Positions 1 through 6,886 of a DNA stretch of 15,600 nt are shown here, in pieces. The DNA is from Candidatus Latescibacterota bacterium (GTDB taxonomy: Bacteria; Eisenbacteria; RBG-16-71-46; SZUA-252): assembly GCA_016207265.1 (NCBI GenBank), contig JACQPZ010000152.1, forward strand, positions 1 through 15,600. Reading direction: 5' to 3'. Both the position numbers and the translations under genes were made by a program. Position 1 is the first letter of the stretch; the number at the start of each line of letters is the position of its first letter. Under the pieces are notes generated by a model that was not told the origin of the DNA, made no database searches, and saw nothing but the letters and a program-made list of their open reading frames with translations.

Positions 1-1
1 C

Positions 2-649
2 ATCCCGATCATGATGCGGTCCCAGGATGAGCCCGAGGTCCGGGGCCAGGTCATCGAGCCCGTCGTCGCGCACGGCACGAAGCTCATGTCGATGGGCTAT
101 CTGAGCGGAGAGATGCCGCTCATCTGGCGGGGGCCGATGGCCCACAAGGCGCTCCAGCAGAGCCTCCTGGGCGTGAACTGGGGAGAGTTGGACTATCTCG
201 TTGTGGACCTCCCGCCCGGAACCGGCGACGTCCACCTCACGCTCGTCCAGACCGTGCCGGTCACGGGGGCCGTGATCGTGTCGACGCCGCAGGACATCGG
301 GCTTCGGATCTCGATGAAGACGCTCCGCATGTTCCAGCAGACCAAGGTCCCCGTCATGGGAATCATCGAGAACATGAGCTACTACGTCTGCCCGCACTGC
401 GGCGGGCGCGACGAGATCTTCGGCCACGGGGGGGCGAAGCTCGCGAGCGAGTCGCTGGGCGTCCCGTTCTTGGGCGAGATCCCCCTCGACCCCGCGATCC
501 GCAAGCACGCCGACTCGGGAACGCCCGTCATCCTCGCGGAGCCTGAATCCGAATCCGCGCGCGCGTTCGGCGACATCGCCGGGAGGCTCGCCCAGCAGAT
601 CAGCATCCAGGCGTTCAAGTCGATTCCGCTCACGATCGTCGAGGAGTAG
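2..649 (+). CDS. Mrp/ApbC-family iron-sulfur carrier ATPase, C-terminal part (5' truncated by window)
   Basis: This is the C-terminal ~215 residues of a Mrp/NBP35/ApbC P-loop ATPase. The reading frame is open to the window edge, and the usual N-terminal DUF59 domain and Walker A lie upstream and are not visible. The visible family features are the segment YLVVDLPPGTGD (Walker B/switch region, about bases 191-226), the conserved block PVMGIIENMSYYVCPHCG with its CxxC pair (Cys codons at 389 and 398), then iFGHGGA and LGEIPLDPAIRKHADSG. In this family the CxxC pair bridges a labile 4Fe-4S cluster across a homodimer, and the protein delivers clusters to apo-enzymes in the cytoplasm. The usual PQDvALaD sequence reads PQDIGLRIS here, a mild variation. 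The next gene, a DUF971 protein, starts 2 bases after the stop. The family call is firm; the cluster recipients are unknown. Confidence 0.93.
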   Translation: MPIMMRSQDEPEVRGQVIEPVVAHGTKLMSMGYLSGEMPLIWRGPMAHKALQQSLLGVNWGELDYLVVDLPPGTGDVHLTLVQTVPVTGAVIVSTPQDIGLRISMKTLRMFQQTKVPVMGIIENMSYYVCPHCGGRDEIFGHGGAKLASESLGVPFLGEIPLDPAIRKHADSGTPVILAEPESESARAFGDIAGRLAQQISIQAFKSIPLTIVEE

Positions 650-651
650 CG

Positions 652-996
652 GTGCTCACGCTTCCCGAGGAGCGGGCGACACCCGCCGAAATCCGCAAGA
701 AAGGCGGCGAGAGTGTCACGATCCGCTGGGCCGACGGGCACGTGAGCGCCTACGGTGCCCGCTACCTGAGAGGCCGATGCCCGTGCGCGCAGTGCGTGAG
801 CGAAACCTCCGGGGAGCGGATCGTGCTCGAAGAGCACGTCGATCCGCACGTCTCGATCGGCTCGGCCCGCACGGTCGGGAACTACGCGCTCCACTTCGAC
901 TGGAGCGACGGGCATACGACCGGGATCTACTCCTTCGACTATCTCCGACGCGTCTGCCCCTGCGCCGCCTGCGCAAACGCCGCTTCCACCTCCTGA
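652..996 (+). CDS. DUF971 domain protein (HCF101 C-terminal-domain-like) with two CxCxxC clusters
   Basis: This 114-residue protein matches the DUF971 family, also called gamma-butyrobetaine hydroxylase-like N-terminal domain. It holds two copies of the family pattern: IRWADGH...YLRGRCPCAQC, with Cys43, Cys45 and Cys48, and FDWSDGH...YLRRVCPCAAC, with Cys102, Cys104 and Cys107. The start is GTG at 652, preceded by a GAGGAG ribosome binding site (641-646) inside the end of the Mrp gene, so the two are probably translationally coupled. In the plant plastid protein HCF101, a DUF59, a Mrp ATPase and a DUF971 domain are fused in one chain (known from the family). This adjacency therefore suggests that the small protein works with Mrp in iron-sulfur delivery. 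The paired Cys triads could bind metal or a cluster, which is inference. No biochemical function is established for the stand-alone protein. Confidence 0.87.
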   Translation: MLTLPEERATPAEIRKKGGESVTIRWADGHVSAYGARYLRGRCPCAQCVSETSGERIVLEEHVDPHVSIGSARTVGNYALHFDWSDGHTTGIYSFDYLRRVCPCAACANAASTS

Positions 997-1006
997 TCGC
1001 GCGAGC

Positions 1007-1768
1007 ATGGATCCCGACGAGCTTCGAAGCCGTGCCGCGGGCATCCGGTGGTTCCATTCCATGGACCTGGGCCACGGGATCGTCACGGAGGGGGACGATG
1101 ATTCCGCCCGAAAGCTGGGACGGATCCGGCTCCCGGAGCGCTTGGGTGGGCTCTCGGTGCTCGATATCGGGGCATGGGACGGATTCTTCTCCTTCGAGGC
1201 GGAGCGCCGGGGCGCGTCGCGCGTTCTCGCGGCCGATTCGTACTGTTGGAGCGGGAAGGACGGCTGCACGAAGGACGGATTCAACCTCGCCCGCCGGGCG
1301 CTCCGGTCCAAGGTCGAAGACGTGGAAATCGAGGTCCTCGATCTCGCTCCGGAGCGGGTCGGGACGTTCGACCTCGTTCTCTTCCTGGGCGTCCTCTATC
1401 ACATGAAGTTCCCGCACGTCGCGCTCGAGCGGGTCGCGAGCGTGACCCAAGACCGCCTGATCCTCGAGACGCACGTCGATCTGCTCCACATGCGGCGGGC
1501 CGCGATGGCGATCTACCCCGACCGCGAGCTCGACGGAGATCCCACGAACTGGTGCGGGCCCAACCTCGCGGCCCTCGAGTGGATGCTCCGGGACGTGGGC
1601 TTCACGGAGCTCAAGAGGGTTCACCTGAGCCCCGTGTGGTGGAGGGCCGGCCGCGCGGCCAAGCTGGCCGCGCGCGGGAAGGCCGGGTTCCTGCGCTCGC
1701 TTTCCCAAGCCCGCGTGGTCTACCACGCCCGCAAGCCTGGAAGACCCGGGCTCCGCGTGGTATCGTGA
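1007..1768 (+). CDS. Class I SAM-dependent methyltransferase, CmoB/DUF1698-like
   Basis: This 253-residue protein has a Rossmann methyltransferase fold. Motif I is VLDIGAWDG (residues 51-59), an acidic residue of the second strand follows in LAADSY, and FDLVLFLGVLYHMKFP is the motif IV-V region. The WFHSMDLGHGI start and the GVLYHM block resemble CmoB and DUF1698 proteins. CmoB transfers a carboxymethyl group to tRNA wobble uridine using carboxy-SAM, but it is longer and carries an extra N-terminal region that is absent here. I therefore do not assign a tRNA substrate; similar short proteins are annotated only as methyltransferases. The ATG at 1007 lies 10 bases after the DUF971 stop and has no obvious Shine-Dalgarno sequence. 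The gene sits 39 bases before a split methionine synthase, so a link to methyl metabolism is possible. No membrane segment or signal peptide is visible. Confidence 0.8.
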   Translation: MDPDELRSRAAGIRWFHSMDLGHGIVTEGDDDSARKLGRIRLPERLGGLSVLDIGAWDGFFSFEAERRGASRVLAADSYCWSGKDGCTKDGFNLARRALRSKVEDVEIEVLDLAPERVGTFDLVLFLGVLYHMKFPHVALERVASVTQDRLILETHVDLLHMRRAAMAIYPDRELDGDPTNWCGPNLAALEWMLRDVGFTELKRVHLSPVWWRAGRAAKLAARGKAGFLRSLSQARVVYHARKPGRPGLRVVS

Positions 1769-1793
1769 CGGATTGCCGCACCGAGCAATCCGT
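1768..1793. promoter_or_regulatory. Perfect 9-bp inverted repeat in the leader of the split metE pair
   Basis: Bases 1768-1776 and 1785-1793 are perfect reverse complements (arms ACGGATTGC and GCAATCCGT) around an 8-base spacer. The element spans the last base of the methyltransferase stop and ends one base before the AGGGAGG ribosome binding site of the next gene. It is not followed by a T-run, so it is a poor intrinsic terminator. It could be a repressor or activator site for a dimeric regulator, or an RNA hairpin controlling translation of the methionine synthase genes. The symmetry is read directly from the sequence; the role is inference. Confidence 0.5.
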
Positions 1794-1800
1794 AGGGAGG
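1794..1800 (+). promoter_or_regulatory. Ribosome binding site for the MetE N-domain-like gene
   Basis: The sequence AGGGAGG lies 7 bases before the GTG at 1808. It is one of the strongest Shine-Dalgarno matches in the window and supports this GTG as the start. It abuts the inverted repeat at 1768-1793, so a hairpin there would sit right beside it. Confidence 0.7.
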
Positions 1801-1807
1801 ATACTCC

Positions 1808-2791
1808 GTGACCATCCAGACGACGCTCTCCGGCAGCTTCCCGAAGCTGCCGCTCACGCCCGGGCAGTCCAACGTGCGGGTGACGCGGAATCGGCTCGAT
1901 CAGGGGAAGGCCACCGGGCGCGATCTCTCCGAGGCGATCCGCGAGGCGACGCGACGGATCATCGCGCTCCAGGAATCCGCGGGCATCGACATCCCCGTTG
2001 GAGGGCAGGTCGCCTGGGACGACTCGCAGACGTTCGTCGCGCGGGGAATCCGGGGTTTCGAGATCGCGGGGCTGATCCGCTATCTCGACACGAACACGTA
2101 CTACCGCCAGCCCGAGATCACGGGCCCCATCTCCTGGACGGGGCCGATCACGGCCGAGGACTACCGGTCGGCCCAGGAGATGGCCCACCGCCCCGTGAAG
2201 GCGGTGCTCCCCGGGCCCTATTCGCTCTACCGGTTCTCGAAGGACCGCCATTACCGGGAAGCGGCGCCGGCGCTCCGCGCGCTCGGCGAGGCGCTCGCGC
2301 TCGAATCGGGGGCGCTCGAAGAGGCCGGAGCCGGGTGGATCCACTTCGAGGAGCCGTGGCTGGGCCGCGCCGCGGCCGCCGACGCGCCTTCGATCCGCGC
2401 GGCCCTCGAGCCTTTATTTCACGGCAGGCGGGCCCGAACGACCCTCCACGTGCCATTCCGCTCCCCGGCCGCCGTGTTCGACACGATCCGCGGGCTCGGC
2501 TGGACCGCGCTCGGGCTCGATCTCGTTGAATCGCCCGAGGCGTGGGATCTCCTCCCGGAGGTTCCCAAGGGGCGCACCGTGGCGCTCGGCCTGATCGACG
2601 CGCGCAACACGAGGCTCGAGGATCCCGCCCGGGTCGCGCAGGCGGTCGATCGCGCACGCTCGATCCGGCCCGACCTCGATTGGCAGCTCTGCCCGACCGC
2701 GAGCCTCGAGTACCTGCCGGTCGACCGCGCGGCGATGAAGGTCGCGCGGCTCGCCGAGGCCGCGCGCCTCGCTTCCCGGAACGGAGGATGA
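1808..2791 (+). CDS. MetE N-terminal-barrel-like protein, zinc ligands lost (subunit of a split methionine synthase?)
   Basis: This 327-residue protein belongs to the cobalamin-independent methionine synthase (MetE) barrel superfamily. Its segments match the N-terminal, non-catalytic barrel of full-length MetE better than the catalytic one. The matching segments are GIDIPVGGQVAW, KAVLPGPYSLY, WIHFEEPWLG, LGLDLVESPEAW, ALGLIDARNTRLEDP (compare the GLINGRN block of E. coli MetE) and LCPTASLEYLPVD (compare the SCSLLHSPID block). Of the four catalytic zinc ligands only the histidine position survives (His214). The HxC cysteine is Pro216, the glutamate aligns with Val, and the last cysteine aligns with Ala. 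Full-length N-barrels are larger, and the basic RELK-type folate-tail segment is absent. The next gene, the catalytic barrel, starts at this gene's stop. A non-catalytic partner in a two-subunit enzyme is my best reading. The alternative is a paralogue with an unrelated methyl-transfer or binding role. Confidence 0.75.
   Translation: MTIQTTLSGSFPKLPLTPGQSNVRVTRNRLDQGKATGRDLSEAIREATRRIIALQESAGIDIPVGGQVAWDDSQTFVARGIRGFEIAGLIRYLDTNTYYRQPEITGPISWTGPITAEDYRSAQEMAHRPVKAVLPGPYSLYRFSKDRHYREAAPALRALGEALALESGALEEAGAGWIHFEEPWLGRAAAADAPSIRAALEPLFHGRRARTTLHVPFRSPAAVFDTIRGLGWTALGLDLVESPEAWDLLPEVPKGRTVALGLIDARNTRLEDPARVAQAVDRARSIRPDLDWQLCPTASLEYLPVDRAAMKVARLAEAARLASRNGG
2783..2787 (+). promoter_or_regulatory. 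Ribosome binding site deciding the start of the catalytic MetE gene
   Basis: The GGAGG touches the in-frame ATG at 2788, leaving no spacing, but stands 6 bases before a second in-frame ATG at 2794. Normal spacing therefore favours 2794 as the start, and the protein then begins MPRGLWTTTVGSFPK. The GGAGG lies within the last codons of the upstream gene, whose TGA is at 2789-2791. Confidence 0.6.
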
Positions 2792-2793
2792 CC

Positions 2794-3771
2794 ATGCCGC
2801 GCGGGCTTTGGACCACGACCGTCGGTAGCTTCCCCAAGCCGCCCCACCTGGAGCGCGCCCGAAACCAGTTCGCGCGCGGAGAGATCACGGCGGAAGCGCT
2901 CGAATCGCTCGAGCGCGAGGCCACCGCGGATCTCATCAAGAAGCAGGAAGAGATCGGGCTCGACATCCTCGTGGACGGCGAGCTTTACCGCGGCGACATG
3001 ACCACGTTCTTCGCGGAACGGATGTCGGGATTCGAGATCTCGAATCCGGTCCGCTCGTACGGAAACCGCTACTACCGGAAGCCGATCGCGGTGGGGCCCA
3101 TCCGGCGCAACGGTCCGTGGACCGTGGACTGGTGGAAATTCGCGCAGAGCCGGACGAAGAAGCCGGTCAAGGGAATGCTGACGGGGCCCTACACGATGAT
3201 GGACTGGTCCTTCAACGAGCACTATCCGACACGGGAAGCGATGGCGATGGATCTCGCGGACGCGATCCGGGAGGAAGCGATCGCGCTCGCCGAGGCGGGC
3301 GCTCAGTACATCCAGGTGGACGAGCCCGCGGTCTCGGTGCGCCCCGAGGAGCTGAAGCTTGCGATCCGAGCGCTCGGCCGCGCCGTCGAAGGGGTGAAGG
3401 CGAAGACGATCACCCATATCTGCTACGGGGATTTCGACGTGATCTATCCCGCGATGCTCGATCTGCCGGTGGACATGATCGATCTCGAGATGGCGAACAG
3501 CCGCTACGACCTCCTCGACCGGTTCCGCCAGCACCCGTTCACGAAGGAGATCGGCTACGGCGTGCTCGACGTCCATTCGCACCGGATCGAGACCCGGGAC
3601 GAGGTGAAGCGGGGCATCCTGCGCGGCCTCGAATTGCTGAAGCCCGAGCAGATGTACGTCGATCCCGATTGCGGCCTCAAGACCCGCACCGTGGAAGAGG
3701 CGATGGAGAAGCTCGCGGTCATGGTGGCCGCGGTGCGGGAGGTCCGGGAGGAGCGGGGCATCACGGCGTGA
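2794..3771 (+). CDS. metE: Core methionine synthase, catalytic (C-terminal) MetE domain
   Basis: This 325-residue protein covers only the catalytic barrel of cobalamin-independent methionine synthase, which transfers a methyl group to the zinc-bound thiolate of homocysteine. It opens with TTTVGSFP, the usual start of this domain. All four zinc ligands are present: His208 and Cys210 in THICYGDF, Glu232 in DLEMANSRYDLL, and Cys293 in VDPDCGLKTRT. The blocks KPVKGMLTGPYT, the WSF tryptophan and QVDEPAV also follow E. coli MetE closely. Stand-alone core enzymes are known in archaea and some bacteria. Some use corrinoid-bound methyl donors, and in one family (MesD) a DUF1852 partner is needed; no DUF1852 gene is present here. 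The upstream neighbour resembles the N-terminal barrel, so a split folate-using MetE is favoured. The stop overlaps the start of the exporter adaptor gene. The family call is firm; the methyl donor is unproven. Confidence 0.9.
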   Translation: MPRGLWTTTVGSFPKPPHLERARNQFARGEITAEALESLEREATADLIKKQEEIGLDILVDGELYRGDMTTFFAERMSGFEISNPVRSYGNRYYRKPIAVGPIRRNGPWTVDWWKFAQSRTKKPVKGMLTGPYTMMDWSFNEHYPTREAMAMDLADAIREEAIALAEAGAQYIQVDEPAVSVRPEELKLAIRALGRAVEGVKAKTITHICYGDFDVIYPAMLDLPVDMIDLEMANSRYDLLDRFRQHPFTKEIGYGVLDVHSHRIETRDEVKRGILRGLELLKPEQMYVDPDCGLKTRTVEEAMEKLAVMVAAVREVREERGITA

Positions 3772-5030
3772 CGTCCACGGCCTCGGCCGATCTCTCGGGC
3801 CTGAAGATCGACCGCGAGGCTCCACCGCCCCCATCCCTCCTCAGGCGCCGCGGTCCGATTCTGGCGGTGGCGGCCGCGATCGCGATTCTCGTCTTGGGCG
3901 CCCTCCTTATCGCGCGGGTCGTGAATCCTCCCGCCGTCCGCGTCGCCGTCGCGCGCGCGGAGTCCCTCGGCGGCGTTCCCGGCACGAGCGCGACCGAGAT
4001 CCTGACCGCGAACGGGTACGTGGTCGCCCGGCAGCGCGCCTCGGTCTCCACCGAGGTCGCGGGACGGCTCAAGCAGCTCTTCGTGGAAGAGGGCAGCCGG
4101 GTCGCGCAGGGAGAGGTCCTCGGCGTGCTCCAGAACGCGGACCAGGAATCCGCCCTGGAAAGCGCGCGCGCGGAGCTAGCGGCGGCGCACGCGCGGGCGG
4201 CCGAGGCGGCCGCTTCCGCCCGCGAGAGCGCGCTCATGCGGAACCGGGCGGAGCGGCTCCGCTCGCAGGGGCTCGTGAGCCAATCCGAGATGGACCAGGC
4301 CGAGGCGCGGGACGACGTGGCGCGGGCGCGGGTGAGGAGCGCCGAGGCCGACGTGAAGAACGCCGAGGCGCGGCTTCAGGCCGCGCAGGTCGCGTACGAC
4401 AAGACCTTCATCCGGGCTCCCTTCGCGGGCGCCGTCCTCCGCAAGGAAGCCGAAGTGGGGGAGATCGTGAGCCCGATTCCTTCGAGCGGCGGGCTCACCC
4501 GCGGCGCGATCGTGACGATGGCGAACCTCGCCTCGCTGGAAGGGGAAGTGGACGTGAACGAGGGCTACGTCGCCCGCGTCCGGGAGGGCATGCGGGCCGA
4601 GATCACGCTCGATGCGTATCCGAGCGAGCGATTCCCCGGGAGCGTCCGTCAGATCGTGCCCACGGCCGACCGGCAGAAGGCGACGGTGCTCGTCAAGGTG
4701 GCGTTCGATCGGCTCGATCCCCGCGTCCTCCCGGAGATGGGCGTCAAGGTGACCTTCCTCGCCGACGCAGCGCCTCCGGGCGCCGGGGGAGGATCGGGCG
4801 CGGGGCAGGCGGCCCCGGCCGTCTCGATCCCGAAGACGGCGGTCCGCGAATCGGATGGGCGGGCCGTGGTCTACGTGGTCGAGGGAGGACGCGCCGCGAT
4901 GCGCGGCGTCTCGCCCCGCCCGCTCACGGGAGACCGCGTCGCGGTGAGCGGCGGGATCGCGCCCGGCGAGCTGGTCATCGTGGAAGCGCCGCCGACTCTG
5001 GCTGACAACGTCCGCGTGCGGGTGAAATAG
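3768..5030 (+). CDS. HlyD/MacA-type periplasmic adaptor of an ABC exporter
   Basis: This 420-residue membrane fusion protein has a short cytoplasmic, proline-rich N-terminus and one membrane helix at about residues 28-49. A split biotinyl-lipoyl domain follows. Its first half is STEVAGRLKQLFVEEGSRVAQGEVL, given here only as a location at about 89-115, and its second half lies around FIRAPFAGAVLRKEAEVGE. Between the halves is an alanine- and glutamate-rich alpha-helical hairpin (about 120-215). A beta-barrel and a membrane-proximal domain follow, after a glycine-rich linker. Such adaptors bridge an inner-membrane ABC permease to an outer-membrane channel, and no TolC-like gene is visible here. 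The GTG start at 3768 overlaps the metE stop as GTGA, which argues for coupled translation. An ATPase and two permeases follow. The substrate cannot be read from the sequence. Confidence 0.88.
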   Translation: MTSTASADLSGLKIDREAPPPPSLLRRRGPILAVAAAIAILVLGALLIARVVNPPAVRVAVARAESLGGVPGTSATEILTANGYVVARQRASVSTEVAGRLKQLFVEEGSRVAQGEVLGVLQNADQESALESARAELAAAHARAAEAAASARESALMRNRAERLRSQGLVSQSEMDQAEARDDVARARVRSAEADVKNAEARLQAAQVAYDKTFIRAPFAGAVLRKEAEVGEIVSPIPSSGGLTRGAIVTMANLASLEGEVDVNEGYVARVREGMRAEITLDAYPSERFPGSVRQIVPTADRQKATVLVKVAFDRLDPRVLPEMGVKVTFLADAAPPGAGGGSGAGQAAPAVSIPKTAVRESDGRAVVYVVEGGRAAMRGVSPRPLTGDRVAVSGGIAPGELVIVEAPPTLADNVRVRVK

Positions 5031-5036
5031 CCCGGC

Positions 5037-5043
5037 GGAGGAG
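5037..5043 (+). promoter_or_regulatory. Ribosome binding site of the ABC ATPase gene
   Basis: GGAGGAG lies 4 bases before the GTG at 5048. It supports that GTG as the start, since the protein has no better ATG nearby upstream of its conserved ABC region. Confidence 0.6.
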
Positions 5044-5047
5044 ACTC

Positions 5048-5734
5048 GTGGGGAACGAAAACGGCTTCCTGGTCGCGCTGCGCGACGTGCACAAGGTGTA
5101 CCACCGGGACCGGATCGAGATCCCGGTGCTCCAGGGGATCAACCTCGAGGTCCGAGAGGGCGAGTTTCTGGCCCTCATGGGGCCGAGCGGCTCGGGGAAG
5201 TCCACGTTGCTCAATCTGATCGCCGGCATCGACAGCCCGACGAAGGGAGAAGTCCACGTCGCCGGGGAATCGCTCGGCACGCTCCGGCCCAAGCGACTCG
5301 CCGCGTGGCGCGCGCGGCACATCGGGTTCATCTTCCAGCTCTACAACCTGATCCCCGTCCTGACCGCCTACCAAAACGTGGAGCTTCCGCTCCTCCTGAC
5401 CCGGCTCTCGGGGAAGGAGCGCAAGCGCCGGGTCCACTTCGCGCTCGAGCTGGTGGGGCTTCGGGTCCGCGCGAGCCATTCGCCGCGCGCCCTTTCGGGC
5501 GGCGAGGAGCAGCGCGTCGCGATCGCGCGCGCCATCGTCGCCGACCCCACGCTCCTCGTCGCCGACGAGCCCACGGGGGATCTCGACGCGAAGAACGCGG
5601 CCGAGATCCTCACGCTCCTCCAACGGCTCAACGCGGAGCTCAAGAAGACGGTCATCATGGTGACGCACGACCCGCACGCCGCCGCGCGGGCCCACCTGAC
5701 GCTCCACCTCGACAAAGGGGTCCTTCAGCCGTGA
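5048..5734 (+). CDS. ABC exporter ATPase, MacB/LolD-type
   Basis: This 228-residue protein is a complete nucleotide-binding subunit. It carries Walker A GPSGSGKST with Lys51, a Q-loop in FQLYNLIPVLTAYQNVELPL, the signature LSGGEEQRVAIARA, Walker B LLVADEPTGDLD, and the switch histidine in MVTHD. The LIPVLTAYQNVELPL segment is typical of the LolD/MacB/FtsE branch, which serves FtsX-like permeases that act by transmitting force across the membrane rather than by moving substrate through a channel. The signature reads GEEQ where GQQQ or GERQ is more usual; this is tolerated in the family. It lies between the adaptor gene (17-base gap) and permease 1 (GTGA overlap), so the four genes form one exporter. 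Confidence 0.93.
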   Translation: MGNENGFLVALRDVHKVYHRDRIEIPVLQGINLEVREGEFLALMGPSGSGKSTLLNLIAGIDSPTKGEVHVAGESLGTLRPKRLAAWRARHIGFIFQLYNLIPVLTAYQNVELPLLLTRLSGKERKRRVHFALELVGLRVRASHSPRALSGGEEQRVAIARAIVADPTLLVADEPTGDLDAKNAAEILTLLQRLNAELKKTVIMVTHDPHAAARAHLTLHLDKGVLQP

Positions 5735-6879
5735 AGTTCATGCGCTTCGTCGCCGCGAACCTGCTCCGGGCGAAGCGCAGGACCTTCCTGACCGTCTTCT
5801 CGATCGCGATCTCGCTCTTTCTCTTCTGCACCCTCCGGACGGTCCTCACGTCCTTCGAGGCCTCGCTCCGCGCGTCCGACGCCTCCCGGCTCGTGGTCCG
5901 CCACGGCGCGTCCCTCGTCTTCCCGCTGCCGCTCTCGTACCGGGAGCGACTCAAGCAGGTATCGGGCGTCACGGGGGTCACCTACGGGAACTGGTTCGGG
6001 GGCTACTACCAGGATCCGAAGAACCATTTCGCCCAGTTCGCCATGGACACGCGCACGTTCCTCGACCTCTTCCCCGAGTGCGTCCTCCCGCCGGCCGAGG
6101 CGGAGGCGTTCCGCGCCGAGCGGACCGCGTGCATCGTGGGCCGGAGCCTCGCGCGCAAGTACGGCTGGAAGATCGGAGACCAGGTCCCGATCATCGGCAC
6201 GATCTTTCCGGGAGAGTGGATGTTCACCCTCCGCGGAGTGTACGAGGGACGGTCCAAGGACGTGGACGAGAACACGCTCTTCTTCCATTGGGATTACCTG
6301 AACGAATCGCTCCCCGAGGTGAGGAGGAGCCAGGTTGGAGTCTACTGGTTGAGGATCGCGAGGGCGGACCTCGCCGCGGCCGTCAGCGATCGCGTGGACG
6401 CGCTCTTCGAGAACAGCCCGCAGCCGACCAAGACCGAGACCGAGAAGGCCTTCCAGGCGGGGTTCATCTCGATGATCGGGAACATCCAGCTCCTGCTAGC
6501 GATCATCGGCTCGGCGATCGTCTTCGCGATCATGCTCGTCACGATCAACACGATGATGATGGCCGCGCGCGAGCGGACGACCGAGATCGCGGTCCTCAAG
6601 ACTCTCGGATTCGGAGACGGGCTCATCCTTCGTCTCGTGGGCGCGGAGGCGCTGGTTCTTTCGCTCCTGGGAGGGATCCTCGGGTGCGGCCTCGCGGCGG
6701 TCGTGTTTCACGAAAGCGATTTTACGGCGGGAGGATTCTTCCCCAACTTCCGGGTGCTCCCCGGAACGGTCGTCCAGGGCCTCCTCCTCGCCTCGCTGAT
6801 GGGGATCCTGAGCGGGATCGTCCCCTCGTTCCAGGCCGCTCGACTCAGGATCGCGGCCGCGCTCCGCAAGGTGGCTTGA
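5731..6879 (+). CDS. ABC transporter permease 1 (MacB/FtsX-type)
   Basis: This 382-residue protein has the four-helix layout of FtsX/MacB permeases. An N-terminal helix (about 16-35, after the basic LLRAKRRT) is followed by a large extracytoplasmic MacB-PCD-like domain (about 40-250). Three C-terminal helices follow, the first being the hydrophobic stretch after GNIQLLLAII. The cytoplasmic coupling segment ARERTTEIAVLKTLGF between the second and third helices is a hallmark of the family. The GTG at 5731 overlaps the ATPase stop; an ATG at 5740 (MRFVAANLL) is an alternative start 9 bases further on. MacB fuses ATPase and permease, whereas here they are separate and a second, non-identical permease follows, suggesting a heterodimer. 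The two cysteines in the periplasmic domain (PECVLPP, RTACIVG) are spaced so that a disulfide is possible. Confidence 0.88.
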   Translation: MKFMRFVAANLLRAKRRTFLTVFSIAISLFLFCTLRTVLTSFEASLRASDASRLVVRHGASLVFPLPLSYRERLKQVSGVTGVTYGNWFGGYYQDPKNHFAQFAMDTRTFLDLFPECVLPPAEAEAFRAERTACIVGRSLARKYGWKIGDQVPIIGTIFPGEWMFTLRGVYEGRSKDVDENTLFFHWDYLNESLPEVRRSQVGVYWLRIARADLAAAVSDRVDALFENSPQPTKTETEKAFQAGFISMIGNIQLLLAIIGSAIVFAIMLVTINTMMMAARERTTEIAVLKTLGFGDGLILRLVGAEALVLSLLGGILGCGLAAVVFHESDFTAGGFFPNFRVLPGTVVQGLLLASLMGILSGIVPSFQAARLRIAAALRKVA

Positions 6880-6886
6880 GCCGGCG

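Noticed and set aside
1758..1766. Extended -10-like TGG-TATCGT as the promoter of the split metE genes
   Set aside because: The -35 region at the right distance (about 1738-1743) matches only half the consensus, so it is not listed as a feature; it is mentioned only alongside the inverted repeat.
1769..1807. SAM or cobalamin riboswitch before the methionine synthase genes
   Set aside because: Only 39 bases separate the stop and start codons, too short for these riboswitches, and only one simple stem is visible.
716..2344. Long open frame on the minus strand (over 500 codons)
   Set aside because: It lies opposite the DUF971, methyltransferase and MetE N-domain genes. Its product is arginine- and proline-rich low-complexity sequence, as expected from GC-rich shadow frames.
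2542..2793. N-terminal extension of the catalytic MetE gene upstream of 2794
   Set aside because: The extension overlaps the upstream gene deeply and is unlike MetE. The GGAGG at 2783 and the TTTVGSFP start support 2794 (or 2788).
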